Below are positions 1 through 5,941 of a stretch of 5,941 nucleotides of DNA, piece after piece. Source of the stretch: an uncultured Maritalea sp. (GTDB taxonomy: Bacteria > Pseudomonadota > Alphaproteobacteria > Rhizobiales > Devosiaceae); NCBI GenBank assembly GCA_913055925.1, contig CAJXLH010000180.1, positions 1 through 5,941 on the forward strand, written 5' to 3'. Every line of letters begins with the position of its first letter. The first letter of the stretch is position 1. A program made the translations under genes and the position numbers. A model generated the notes under the pieces. The model did not search any database. It was not told where the DNA came from and saw only the letters and a program-made list of their open reading frames with translations.

Positions 1-455
1 TGAGCGCGCCAAGTGACAAAGTAAAAATTACCAACGACGTTGTTGATATGCGCCAACGTTTGCTGCGGGAGAGACCGCCAAAGTCCGCTTGGGACATTAA
101 ACTTGCCAATGGTGGCTTAATCGATCTTGAGTTCATCGCTCAGTTCGCACAGCTGACCATGGGTGATCAAATCGACCTGCCACAGGCACCACCTGTACAC
201 GTCTTGCGCCGCTTGGCTGATCGGAAGCTCATCGGCGATTTCACCGAGTTGGAACAAACTTATCGGTTGTACAATCGCGTGCTGCAACTCACCGCAGCCT
301 GTCTTGTGGAGCCATTAAACACAGACAAGTGGAGCGACGGTTTTACCGAACTGCTCATGCGCGCCACCAACTTCCCAAGCCTTGAGATTTTGGAGCAGGA
401 GCTAGCTTCGCGACAAGAAAATATCGCAAAGCTGTTTTCCGAATTTGTTAGATAA
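1..455 (+). CDS. glnE: GlnE, bifunctional glutamine synthetase adenylyltransferase/deadenylase, C-terminal fragment
   Basis: GlnE attaches AMP to glutamine synthetase and removes it again, in response to PII and glutamine, and so sets ammonium assimilation in the cytosol. The reading frame is open from base 3 and has no stop before TAA at 453-455, giving 150 residues. The Met codon at 48 is internal, because homologous-looking sequence continues upstream of it. The fragment carries the family hallmark of the C-terminal adenylyltransferase half: Trp30-Asp-x-Lys, then Gly37-Gly38, Asp41, Glu43 and Gln47 (WD.K...GG..D.EF..Q). The helical tail follows, with a conserved-looking Tyr-Arg-Leu-Tyr-Asn segment. 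The C-terminal end is normal for the family, with nothing missing. Full-length GlnE proteins are about 950-1000 residues, so most of the gene, including both nucleotidyltransferase cores, lies upstream of the window. It converges with the histidine kinase gene, and I see no terminator between them. Confidence 0.95.
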   Translation, partial: SAPSDKVKITNDVVDMRQRLLRERPPKSAWDIKLANGGLIDLEFIAQFAQLTMGDQIDLPQAPPVHVLRRLADRKLIGDFTELEQTYRLYNRVLQLTAACLVEPLNTDKWSDGFTELLMRATNFPSLEILEQELASRQENIAKLFSEFVR

Positions 456-463
456 TTGAATCG

Positions 464-1924
464 CTAAGCGGCGTTTTCTAAAGCGCTGTCTCCAATAGCA
501 AGTGGCAATGTCACGGCCACAGTTGTACCGATGCCCGGGTTGCTTTCGATCACCAATTCACCGCCTGACAATTCGGCAATGGCGCGCGAGGTCGCAATAC
601 CTAACCCCAAACCTTTGTGCTCTTTGGTGAAGGCTGATTCACCCAGAACAAATGGTTGTGACAAAAGCTCCACATGTTCACGTGGCATACCTATGCCGGT
701 GTCTGTTATTTCAAGCACAACGCCATCTGTGCCTTGCCAGCAATTCAGCAAAATCGTGCCGCCTTCTGGTGTGAAGCGAATGGCGTTGTCCAGCAGATTG
801 TCGACCAAACGGCGCAGCAATCCGGTATCGCCCAAAACAGATGCATCGCAGAGATTGCCGTGCTCAAGGCGGATGCCGGCGCGCGTGGCGCGCGCATGAT
901 GGCGGCGAATGCATTGGTCGGTGAACTTATCGAGTTTGATGCTTTCGCTCTTTTGAACAGTGTCACCGGCTTCCAGTTCAGCAAGTTCAAGGATGTCTGA
1001 AAAACTATCCCGCAGCGCTTCGCCCGAACGTTTGATATCGGCAACATAGCCCGCATATCGCTTATCACCCAATTCGCCATATGGCTCGTGTTGAATTAAG
1101 TCGGCAAAGCCAATGATATGATTGAGCGGGGTGCGCATATCGTGGCTAAGATGCGCAAGGAACGATGTTTTGGCGCGGCTTGCCGCTTCTGCTGCCAGTT
1201 TTTCCGTTCGATATTGCTGCGCCAGCTTTCGATGCTGCGCTTCAAGTGACGCTTTTTCGGTTGAAGTTTTGTGGCCCTCAGTGTCGTCGGTGACCATGGT
1301 TACAAAGCACTGGCTTGGGTCAGCAATATCTTCAATGCGGATGGCTTTGTTGTCGCTGCAAGTTGCCACCACAATGCGATGGTTCTCATCATCATTGACC
1401 GCTTTAAAGGCAAGGGGATTGCGCGCCACGGTCATAATTTCTGCATAGGTTTTGCCGATGACCGCTTCATCGCTCTTCACGCCCAGTAGTTGGCGGAAAG
1501 CGCGGTTGCACCAGATGAGCTGTGCATTGTCATCCCAATGCGCCATGCCATGCGGCGTGTGTTCCAAGGTGTCGTGTAGTTCGTTCGTTGTCGCGAGTTT
1601 CGCTTCGGATGTTTCGGTCTTAGGCGACGAAACTGTAAGTTTTAGGCTCACATATAAAAGAGTTAGCACCAGCGCAGTGACTGTGAGAACAATAATTTGA
1701 AAAAGAGGGGCAAGCTGGTTGGAGATGAGCAAAATGGCAGTGAATATACCCAGCGCGGCGAGAAGTTTGGCGGCTTCAAATTGCTGAGTTTTTGACCAGT
1801 TTCGCTCCCAGCTTGGAAGTTCAAAATGAATCAAATTATCGCTTGGTTGCGCGCCGTTTTGTTGTGGTTTTGCTGCGGATCGGAATCCCTCATCGGCGCC
1901 GCCGGATTTCTCCGTCGTCAACAT
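464..1924 (-). CDS. Membrane-anchored PAS-domain sensor histidine kinase
   Basis: This is a 486-residue histidine autokinase that should pass phosphate to a response regulator. In order: a soluble N-terminal tail (1-50); two membrane helices (about 52-69 and 73-95) joined by a very short loop; a PAS domain (about 113-212); a charged, probably coiled-coil linker (218-252); a HisKA domain with H-box Ser260-His261-Asp262-Met-Arg-Thr-Pro, His261 being the predicted phosphoacceptor; and a HATPase domain with N-box Asn376/Asn380, G1 box DTGIGM (408-413), Phe425 and G2 box GLGLG (438-442). All catalytic boxes are present, so it looks active. The HisKA sequence resembles the alphaproteobacterial PleC/DivJ/PdhS group, but I cannot assign it to any of these. 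The ATG at 1924 is preferred because a GGAG lies 7 nt upstream. The longer open frame to a TTG at 2050 runs through the pepN terminator and lacks a good ribosome site. No response regulator is adjacent, and the signal is unknown. Confidence 0.93.
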   Translation of the reverse strand: MLTTEKSGGADEGFRSAAKPQQNGAQPSDNLIHFELPSWERNWSKTQQFEAAKLLAALGIFTAILLISNQLAPLFQIIVLTVTALVLTLLYVSLKLTVSSPKTETSEAKLATTNELHDTLEHTPHGMAHWDDNAQLIWCNRAFRQLLGVKSDEAVIGKTYAEIMTVARNPLAFKAVNDDENHRIVVATCSDNKAIRIEDIADPSQCFVTMVTDDTEGHKTSTEKASLEAQHRKLAQQYRTEKLAAEAASRAKTSFLAHLSHDMRTPLNHIIGFADLIQHEPYGELGDKRYAGYVADIKRSGEALRDSFSDILELAELEAGDTVQKSESIKLDKFTDQCIRRHHARATRAGIRLEHGNLCDASVLGDTGLLRRLVDNLLDNAIRFTPEGGTILLNCWQGTDGVVLEITDTGIGMPREHVELLSQPFVLGESAFTKEHKGLGLGIATSRAIAELSGGELVIESNPGIGTTVAVTLPLAIGDSALENAA

Positions 1925-1931
1925 CAATAGT

Positions 1932-1935
1932 CTCC
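1932..1935 (-). promoter_or_regulatory. Shine-Dalgarno of the histidine kinase gene
   Basis: The minus strand reads GGAG here, followed by a 7-nt spacer (ACTATTG) and the ATG at 1924. This site decides the start: the TTG start at 2050, 42 codons upstream, has no comparable purine tract. Confidence 0.75.
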
Positions 1936-1958
1936 AGTATACGCTTGTGCCCTTTAGT

Positions 1959-1981
1959 GAAAGAGGCCAACTCTCTCTTTC
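1959..1981. repeat. Inverted repeat upstream of the histidine kinase
   Basis: A perfect 7-bp inverted repeat, GAAAGAG (1959-1965) and CTCTTTC (1975-1981), is separated by 9 bp. It lies between the pepN terminator and the kinase ribosome site, so it could be an operator or a weak hairpin in the kinase leader. No T-run follows on the minus strand, so it is not an intrinsic terminator. The arms are purine/pyrimidine-rich and short, so chance is possible. Confidence 0.35.
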
Positions 1982-1997
1982 GCTAACAGATTGAATC

Positions 1998-2023
1998 AAA
2001 AAGGGGACTCTTGTCGAGCCCCC
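1998..2023 (-). terminator. Rho-independent terminator of pepN
   Basis: On the minus strand, GGGGGCTC (2023-2016), a 5-nt loop GACAA and GAGTCCCC (2010-2003) form an 8-bp stem with one internal G-U pair. TTTTT (2002-1998) follows directly. The stem starts 66 bp after the pepN stop codon. On the plus strand the same arms have an A-C mismatch and no T-run follows, so it should work only for pepN transcripts. It separates pepN from the downstream histidine kinase gene, which must then have its own promoter in 1925-1997. Confidence 0.8.
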
Positions 2024-2089
2024 AATTTGCAACGAATTGTTCACTGCCAAAAAGTGCGAGTCTTTTGAATCACTTATCGGGTAAAAAAA

Positions 2090-4729
2090 TTATCCCGCCA
2101 GCGTGCGCTCAAGGATGTCGGAGCAGTCCGGTGATAGTTTGTGATTCTTTTGCAAATCAGTCAGCGCTTTTTCCGCCAAATCGCGTCGATTTGATTCGTA
2201 TTTTTTGAACGAACGGAAGAGCGTTAGAAGTCGCGCCGCCAATTGTGGCGTGCGCGTATCAATGTCGGCAATTAGATCAGCAACAAACTTAAAACTCGCG
2301 CCGTCTTCACGGCCGAATTGCACTTGGTTGGCCGCAAAGCCACCAATCAATGCGCGAACGCGGTTTGGGTTTTCGATGTTAAATTGATCATCGTCCATCA
2401 GTTCTTTCACGCGCGAAAGTGCTTTGTCGTCGGGGATGATTGCGTTCATGCTCAGCCACTTGTCGAACACCAAAATCTCATCGCAATAATTGTCGCGGAA
2501 GTCTTTGAGTGTCGGAATTGCCTCAGGGTGGCCACTGCTTGCCAATGCGCCCAGTGCCGCACTGCGATCTGTCATGTTGGTCGCCGACTGATATTGTGCG
2601 ACAGCAATCTGCCCGCCTTTGTCTTCATCCGCCGCCAACAACAAACCAAGACATTGGTTTTTGAGTAAGCGCTTGCCTGCTGATTTGGCGTCTGGCGAAT
2701 AGTCACCACTTTCCACCAAGCTCTTGTAGGTTTGTGCCAATTCTGGCTCAATCATTGTTGCAATTGCCGACAGGGCAAGGCGGCGCACATCATAAATCCG
2801 CGCAGGGTCAATGTCTTTGCCCACATGCTCAGCCAAAACGCTTTGTGACGGCAACGCTAAGGCAAGGGCCTTAAAGGCATTGTCGAGATTGTCGTCGAGC
2901 AAAATGGCGCGGAATGCCTCCGCGAGCTGACCGAGATCGCTAGTAGACGGATCGTCCCCGCCGGATTTTGCCGCAGGCACCAAAATATCGAGCGCAACAT
3001 TTTGCAGGCTGTCCCAGCGGTTAAATGGGTCTTTGTCCAAGCGTGCAAGATCCAGTTTGTCTTGCATCGTCAAATCAGAAACCACTGACACGGGCGATGA
3101 AAACTCTCTAAAGAGCGATAGAGTTGGTTTGCTTGAAACCCCTTCAAACACCACGCTGTGCTTCTCTTGATTGATGATCATCAAATCATCTTCAACATCC
3201 GCGCCAGAAACGCTGTCCCAGTTCAAATCTTCACCATTGCTCGAAACAAGCCCAAACCGAAGCGGGATAAACTTCGGGTCTTTTTCCGCTTCGCCCGGCG
3301 TTGGTTTGTTGACCTGCTCAATATTGACCGTCAGGCGCTTGTTCTCAGCATCATAGGCGTGATCCACGTGTACTTCGGGTCGCCCGGCGCTCGTATACCA
3401 TTTTTGCAAATGCGAGAGATCTTTGCCGCTGGCATCTTCAAAGCACTTCACAAAGTCTTCAATCACCGCTGCATCGCCATCATGGCGCTCAAGGTAAATA
3501 TCCATGCCCTTGCGGAATTGATCTTCGCCCAAATAGGTGAGGATCATGCGCACAACTTCCGCACCTTTTTCATAAACGGTGGCTGTGTAGAAGTTGTTGA
3601 TCTCTTTAAACTGGTTCGGGCGAGGGGGGTGTGATAGTGGGCCAGAATCCTCGGCAAACTGGTGCGCACGCAAGTCACGAGCATCTTCAATCCGCTTCAC
3701 CGCGCGAGAACGCTCGTCGCTAGTGAACTCCTGATCACGAAACACCGTCAGACCTTCTTTTAAGCAAAGCTGGAACCAATCCCGACAGGTGATCCGGTTG
3801 CCAGTCCAATTGTGGAAATATTCGTGCGCGATAATTGCTTCAACCAGTTCATAGTCTTGGTCAGTGGCCGTTTGCGGGTCGGTTAGAATGTACTTGTCAT
3901 TGAAGATATTGAGGCCTTTGTTTTCCATTGCCCCAAGGTTGAAGTCAGACACAGCAACAATGTTGAATACGTCCAAATCATATTCGCAACCAAACCGATC
4001 TTCGTCCCATTTCATGGAGCGTTTTAGGCTGTCCATTGCCCAGTCGCATTGTTTGGTTTTTCCGTGCTCGACATAAATCGCGAGATCAACTTCACGCCCG
4101 GACATGGTGGTGAACGTGTCTTCAATATGTTCAAGGTCGCCTGCAACCATCGCAAAAAGATATGACGGCTTAGGGTGCGGGTCGTGCCAAACTGCGAAGT
4201 GCCGGTTGCCCTCAAGCTCGCCGCTTTCTTGCGGGTTGCCGTTTGCCAAAAGCACTGGCGCTTGGTCCTTGTCGGCCTCCATACGTACCGTGTAAACAGA
4301 CATAACATCCGGACGGTCATAAGAATAAGTAATCCGGCGGAACCCTTCAGCCTCGCACTGGGTGCACCACACATTGTTGGAGCGATAAAGCCCTTCAAGT
4401 GCCTTGTTGGTTTCCGGTTTCACGCGCACAGTTGTTTCAAGCGCGAACTTTTCTGGTGGATTTGCGATTGTCAGCGCCTTTTCGCCCACCTCATATTCGC
4501 TCTTTTCTAGCGCACGCCCATCAATTGCGACGGATAAAAGTTCCAAGTGTTCGCCATGCAAAATAAGTGGCGAGCCGGCTTGCGCACCGTCACGCAAAGA
4601 AAAGGCCAGTTTGGCTTTGATATCCATCTCGTCGGGCTGGAATACCACATCTAATTCAGTGGTGCTGAGCACATAATCGGTAGGCTTGTAGTCGCTTAAA
4701 TAGGTCGTTTTGTGCTCTTCGGTCTTCAT
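2090..4729 (-). CDS. pepN: Aminopeptidase N, M1 zinc metallopeptidase
   Basis: A broad-specificity aminopeptidase that removes N-terminal residues from peptides in the cytosol, late in protein turnover. At 879 residues it matches the usual length of the Proteobacterial PepN type (about 870). The parts are an N-terminal beta domain (about 1-200) with the substrate-anchoring segment Cys-Thr-Gln124-Cys-Glu126; a thermolysin-like catalytic domain (about 200-450) with GAMEN (266-270), zinc motif His302-Glu303-x-x-His306, third ligand Glu325 and transition-state Tyr386; an Ig-like DUF3458 domain (about 451-560); and a helical C-terminal solenoid to 879. No signal peptide is visible. Active-site numbering runs a constant five ahead of E. 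coli PepN, and on that basis the S1-pocket Met260 of E. coli is Leu265 here. The ATG at 4729 has only a weak GAG 8 nt upstream. The gene is divergent from the ABC exporter gene and ends before a strong terminator. Confidence 0.97.
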   Translation of the reverse strand: MKTEEHKTTYLSDYKPTDYVLSTTELDVVFQPDEMDIKAKLAFSLRDGAQAGSPLILHGEHLELLSVAIDGRALEKSEYEVGEKALTIANPPEKFALETTVRVKPETNKALEGLYRSNNVWCTQCEAEGFRRITYSYDRPDVMSVYTVRMEADKDQAPVLLANGNPQESGELEGNRHFAVWHDPHPKPSYLFAMVAGDLEHIEDTFTTMSGREVDLAIYVEHGKTKQCDWAMDSLKRSMKWDEDRFGCEYDLDVFNIVAVSDFNLGAMENKGLNIFNDKYILTDPQTATDQDYELVEAIIAHEYFHNWTGNRITCRDWFQLCLKEGLTVFRDQEFTSDERSRAVKRIEDARDLRAHQFAEDSGPLSHPPRPNQFKEINNFYTATVYEKGAEVVRMILTYLGEDQFRKGMDIYLERHDGDAAVIEDFVKCFEDASGKDLSHLQKWYTSAGRPEVHVDHAYDAENKRLTVNIEQVNKPTPGEAEKDPKFIPLRFGLVSSNGEDLNWDSVSGADVEDDLMIINQEKHSVVFEGVSSKPTLSLFREFSSPVSVVSDLTMQDKLDLARLDKDPFNRWDSLQNVALDILVPAAKSGGDDPSTSDLGQLAEAFRAILLDDNLDNAFKALALALPSQSVLAEHVGKDIDPARIYDVRRLALSAIATMIEPELAQTYKSLVESGDYSPDAKSAGKRLLKNQCLGLLLAADEDKGGQIAVAQYQSATNMTDRSAALGALASSGHPEAIPTLKDFRDNYCDEILVFDKWLSMNAIIPDDKALSRVKELMDDDQFNIENPNRVRALIGGFAANQVQFGREDGASFKFVADLIADIDTRTPQLAARLLTLFRSFKKYESNRRDLAEKALTDLQKNHKLSPDCSDILERTLAG

Positions 4730-4775
4730 TGTTTTTTCTCGATCCCCGAATTGATTTTGCTGCCCGAATCGGCTG

Positions 4776-4803
4776 ATTGTTGGAATTCACGCTACTGTGG
4801 CAA
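4776..4803 (-). promoter_or_regulatory. Candidate sigma-70 type promoter for pepN
   Basis: On the minus strand TTGCCA (4803-4798) matches the -35 consensus at five of six positions. AACAAT (4781-4776) follows after 16 bp and matches the -10 consensus at four of six. Transcription would start near 4769, giving a leader of about 40 nt. The -10 is weak, and alphaproteobacterial promoters are hard to call by eye. The -35 lies inside the left arm of the inverted repeat at 4795-4814. Confidence 0.25.
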
Positions 4804-4814
4804 GCCTGCTACAG
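4795..4814. repeat. Inverted repeat in the pepN/ABC divergent promoter region
   Basis: CTGTGGCA (4795-4802) and TGCTACAG (4807-4814) can pair over 8 bp around a 4-nt loop, with one G-U pair on the plus strand. No T-run follows on either strand, so it is not a terminator. It could be a regulator-binding palindrome or a leader hairpin. The left arm overlaps the candidate pepN -35 element. Confidence 0.35.
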
Positions 4815-4843
4815 CAATATCCGTTCTCTGCAACTATCCTGAA

Positions 4844-4867
4844 AGGCTGGGCGATTCACGCCAGCTT
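4844..4867 (+). repeat. Hairpin in the probable leader of the ABC exporter gene
   Basis: AGGCTGG-(G)-CG (4844-4853) pairs with CGCCAGCTT (4859-4867) across a 5-nt loop, ATTCA. The result is a 9-bp stem with one bulged G and one G-U pair. It ends 27 nt before the ATG at 4895 and is GC-rich in its core. It may affect translation or message stability if the transcript begins upstream of it. A DNA operator is also possible. Confidence 0.35.
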
Positions 4868-4894
4868 GCCAACTATTACCTTTGTGTAATCACC

Positions 4895-5941
4895 ATGTTT
4901 GATAAAATTTTTGCTTGGTTCGAAAAGCACTATTCGCCGACTCATATTGAGGCTGATCCGCATCCACCGATGGGATTGGCTAACTTCTATTGGTATTTTT
5001 TGCGGCAGTTTCGAACACCTATCATAATTAAAATTCTAATCGTTGCCATCGGCGCCGGTATAGATGCGATGATCCCGATTTTCCTCGGTACCATTGTTGA
5101 TCTTGTTGCAGGCAACGAACCTGGAACGTTGTTTAAAGATCACTCCAGTTTGCTGATCGCCATGGGTATCACCTTGGCACTGCGGCCGAGTATTTTTGTG
5201 CTCGACATTTTGGTGCAGTACCACACCATGGTGCCGTCGTTGGTGGGGCGTGTGCGCTGGCAATCCCACTGGCATGTCGTGCGTCAAAGCTGGACCTATT
5301 TCCAAAAAGACTTTGCGGGCCGTATCTCGTCAAAGATTTTTGAAACTGGTCCAGCGCTCGAAACAAGCTCTATGGAGCTCATCGACGCCGTTTGGTATAT
5401 GGTCGTCTTCTTCTTTGTGGCGACCGGTGTTTTGGGCGCGCAAGACCCTGTGTTCTTGCTTCCGCTAATGGCGTGGGCTGCCGGCTATATCGGCCTGATG
5501 TATTATTCGCTGCCCAAAATCCGCAAACAGTCGCAGATCAACTCAGACTCGCGCTCTCATTTCACTGGCCGCGTTGTAGATTGCTACACCAACATCCAAA
5601 CCCTCAAGACCTTTGCCACCGGCGAACGCGAGGACCGCTATGTCGCTGACGCGCTGGAAGATCACACTTTGAACTTCCAAAAGCTTATGCGCGTGTTCTC
5701 CAAAATGTGGGCGACCTTGTTTGTCATCAATACCGCATTGATGATCTCGGTTGGCTACATGGCGCTTGTGTGGTGGAACAATGGCCAAATAACTGCTGGT
5801 CAGTTCGCGATGATCGTGCCGTTCATTTGGCAATTGCTCAACATTTCCGGTTGGATTTTGGAGGTTGCCTCTGGCATTTTCCGCGACATGGGCACGGTGC
5901 AAGATGGTATGGAAACCATCTCCAAACCACTGACCATGCTC
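4895..5941 (+). CDS. ABC exporter half-transporter, transmembrane domain (3' truncated by window end)
   Basis: This is the N-terminal 349 residues of a type IV ABC exporter of the MsbA/MdlB kind, which would pump a lipid, drug or peptide-like substrate out through the inner membrane as a dimer. The frame is open to the last base. Six hydrophobic helices appear at about 42-66, 85-108, 163-182, 186-205, 275-295 and 304-326. A helix-3-type segment, Thr-Tyr-Phe-Gln-x-Asp-Phe-Ala-Gly-Arg (134-143), is typical of this family, and a connector toward the nucleotide-binding domain lies at 330-349. Walker A, signature and Walker B motifs are not seen because they lie beyond the window; a full protein should be about 600 residues. 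The ATG at 4895 is chosen because Met-Phe-x-x-x-x-x-Trp-Phe-Glu looks like the usual start for alphaproteobacterial relatives. No Shine-Dalgarno precedes it, and TTG starts at 4751 or 4757 are possible but unlikely. The substrate cannot be told. Confidence 0.9.
   Translation, partial: MFDKIFAWFEKHYSPTHIEADPHPPMGLANFYWYFLRQFRTPIIIKILIVAIGAGIDAMIPIFLGTIVDLVAGNEPGTLFKDHSSLLIAMGITLALRPSIFVLDILVQYHTMVPSLVGRVRWQSHWHVVRQSWTYFQKDFAGRISSKIFETGPALETSSMELIDAVWYMVVFFFVATGVLGAQDPVFLLPLMAWAAGYIGLMYYSLPKIRKQSQINSDSRSHFTGRVVDCYTNIQTLKTFATGEREDRYVADALEDHTLNFQKLMRVFSKMWATLFVINTALMISVGYMALVWWNNGQITAGQFAMIVPFIWQLLNISGWILEVASGIFRDMGTVQDGMETISKPLTML

Larger units (their letters stand above)
4730..4894. other. Divergent intergenic region between pepN and the ABC exporter gene
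   Basis: These 165 bp hold the control signals for two genes that point away from each other. I see a weak candidate promoter toward pepN and two inverted repeats that can fold (4795-4814 and 4844-4867). Neither gene has a strong Shine-Dalgarno. The ABC reading frame stays open upstream through the whole region to a stop at 4697-4699, with possible TTG starts at 4751 and 4757. I see no convincing protein or small gene here. Confidence 0.6.

Noticed and set aside
531..1000. Two overlapping open frames on the plus strand, 531-899 and 674-1000
   Set aside because: Both lie antisense to the HATPase and HisKA regions of the histidine kinase, whose frame has all expected motifs. Their translations look like no known protein.
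1934..1958. TATACT on the minus strand just upstream of the kinase as a -10 box
   Set aside because: It would place the transcript start about 4-5 nt before the ATG, downstream of the good Shine-Dalgarno, and the -35 partner is poor. The Shine-Dalgarno argues for a start further upstream.
1991..2072. TTGAATCA occurring twice, at 1991-1998 and 2065-2072
   Set aside because: Two short copies 74 bp apart on either side of a terminator, without symmetry or a regular array, are best explained by chance.
2078..2097. Possible hairpin around the pepN stop codon, CGGGTAA and TTATCCCG around an A-run
   Set aside because: The stem is 7 bp with a bulge and is AU-rich next to the loop, and no T-run follows on the minus strand. 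The stronger terminator at 1998-2023 explains the pepN end.
3158..3634. A 158-codon open frame on the plus strand inside pepN
   Set aside because: It is antisense to the catalytic and DUF3458 part of a well-conserved PepN, shows no recognisable domain and has no ribosome site that I can see. It is a shadow of pepN codon structure.
5036..5902. Several short open frames on both strands at 5036-5902
   Set aside because: The plus-strand frame from 4895 to the window end encodes a continuous six-helix ABC exporter domain. The others are out-of-frame or antisense shadows of it.
1..5941. Search for CRISPR arrays, tRNA or rRNA genes, insertion sequences and attachment sites
   Set aside because: I saw no regularly spaced repeats, transposase-like protein, terminal inverted repeats or RNA gene signatures. 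Nearly all of the window is taken up by four conserved housekeeping or transport genes.

Overview
The window reads as ordinary chromosomal DNA from an alphaproteobacterium, most likely a member of the Hyphomicrobiales (Rhizobiales). The basis is the type of PAS/HisKA histidine kinase, the Proteobacteria-style PepN, the alphaproteobacterial look of the ABC exporter N-terminus, and a base composition that looks near half GC by eye. The lineage is an inference from family resemblance; no database search was possible.

Layout: (1) 1-455, plus strand: the C-terminal 150 residues of GlnE, the glutamine synthetase adenylyltransferase/deadenylase, with its N-terminus outside the window. (2) 464-1924, minus strand: a 486-residue membrane-anchored PAS sensor histidine kinase, converging on glnE with only 8 bp between the stop codons. 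(3) 1925-2089: an intergenic gap with a clear intrinsic terminator for pepN and, closer to the kinase, an inverted repeat and a Shine-Dalgarno that fixes the kinase start. (4) 2090-4729, minus strand: a complete 879-residue M1 aminopeptidase N. (5) 4730-4894: a 165-bp divergent promoter region with two hairpin-forming inverted repeats. (6) 4895-5941, plus strand: the six-helix transmembrane domain of an ABC exporter half-transporter, cut by the window end before its ATPase domain.

The genes do not form one pathway. GlnE tunes nitrogen assimilation, PepN trims peptides in the cytosol, the kinase is a signalling orphan without an adjacent response regulator, and the ABC protein is an efflux or lipid-type exporter. 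The terminator after pepN implies that the kinase is transcribed separately. pepN and the ABC gene are divergent and share one control region.

I found no new system here. The points most worth a second look are the replacement of the S1-pocket Met of PepN by Leu, the terminator that rules out a 42-residue extension of the kinase, the kinase's lack of a periplasmic sensor domain, and the structured ABC leader with no Shine-Dalgarno.
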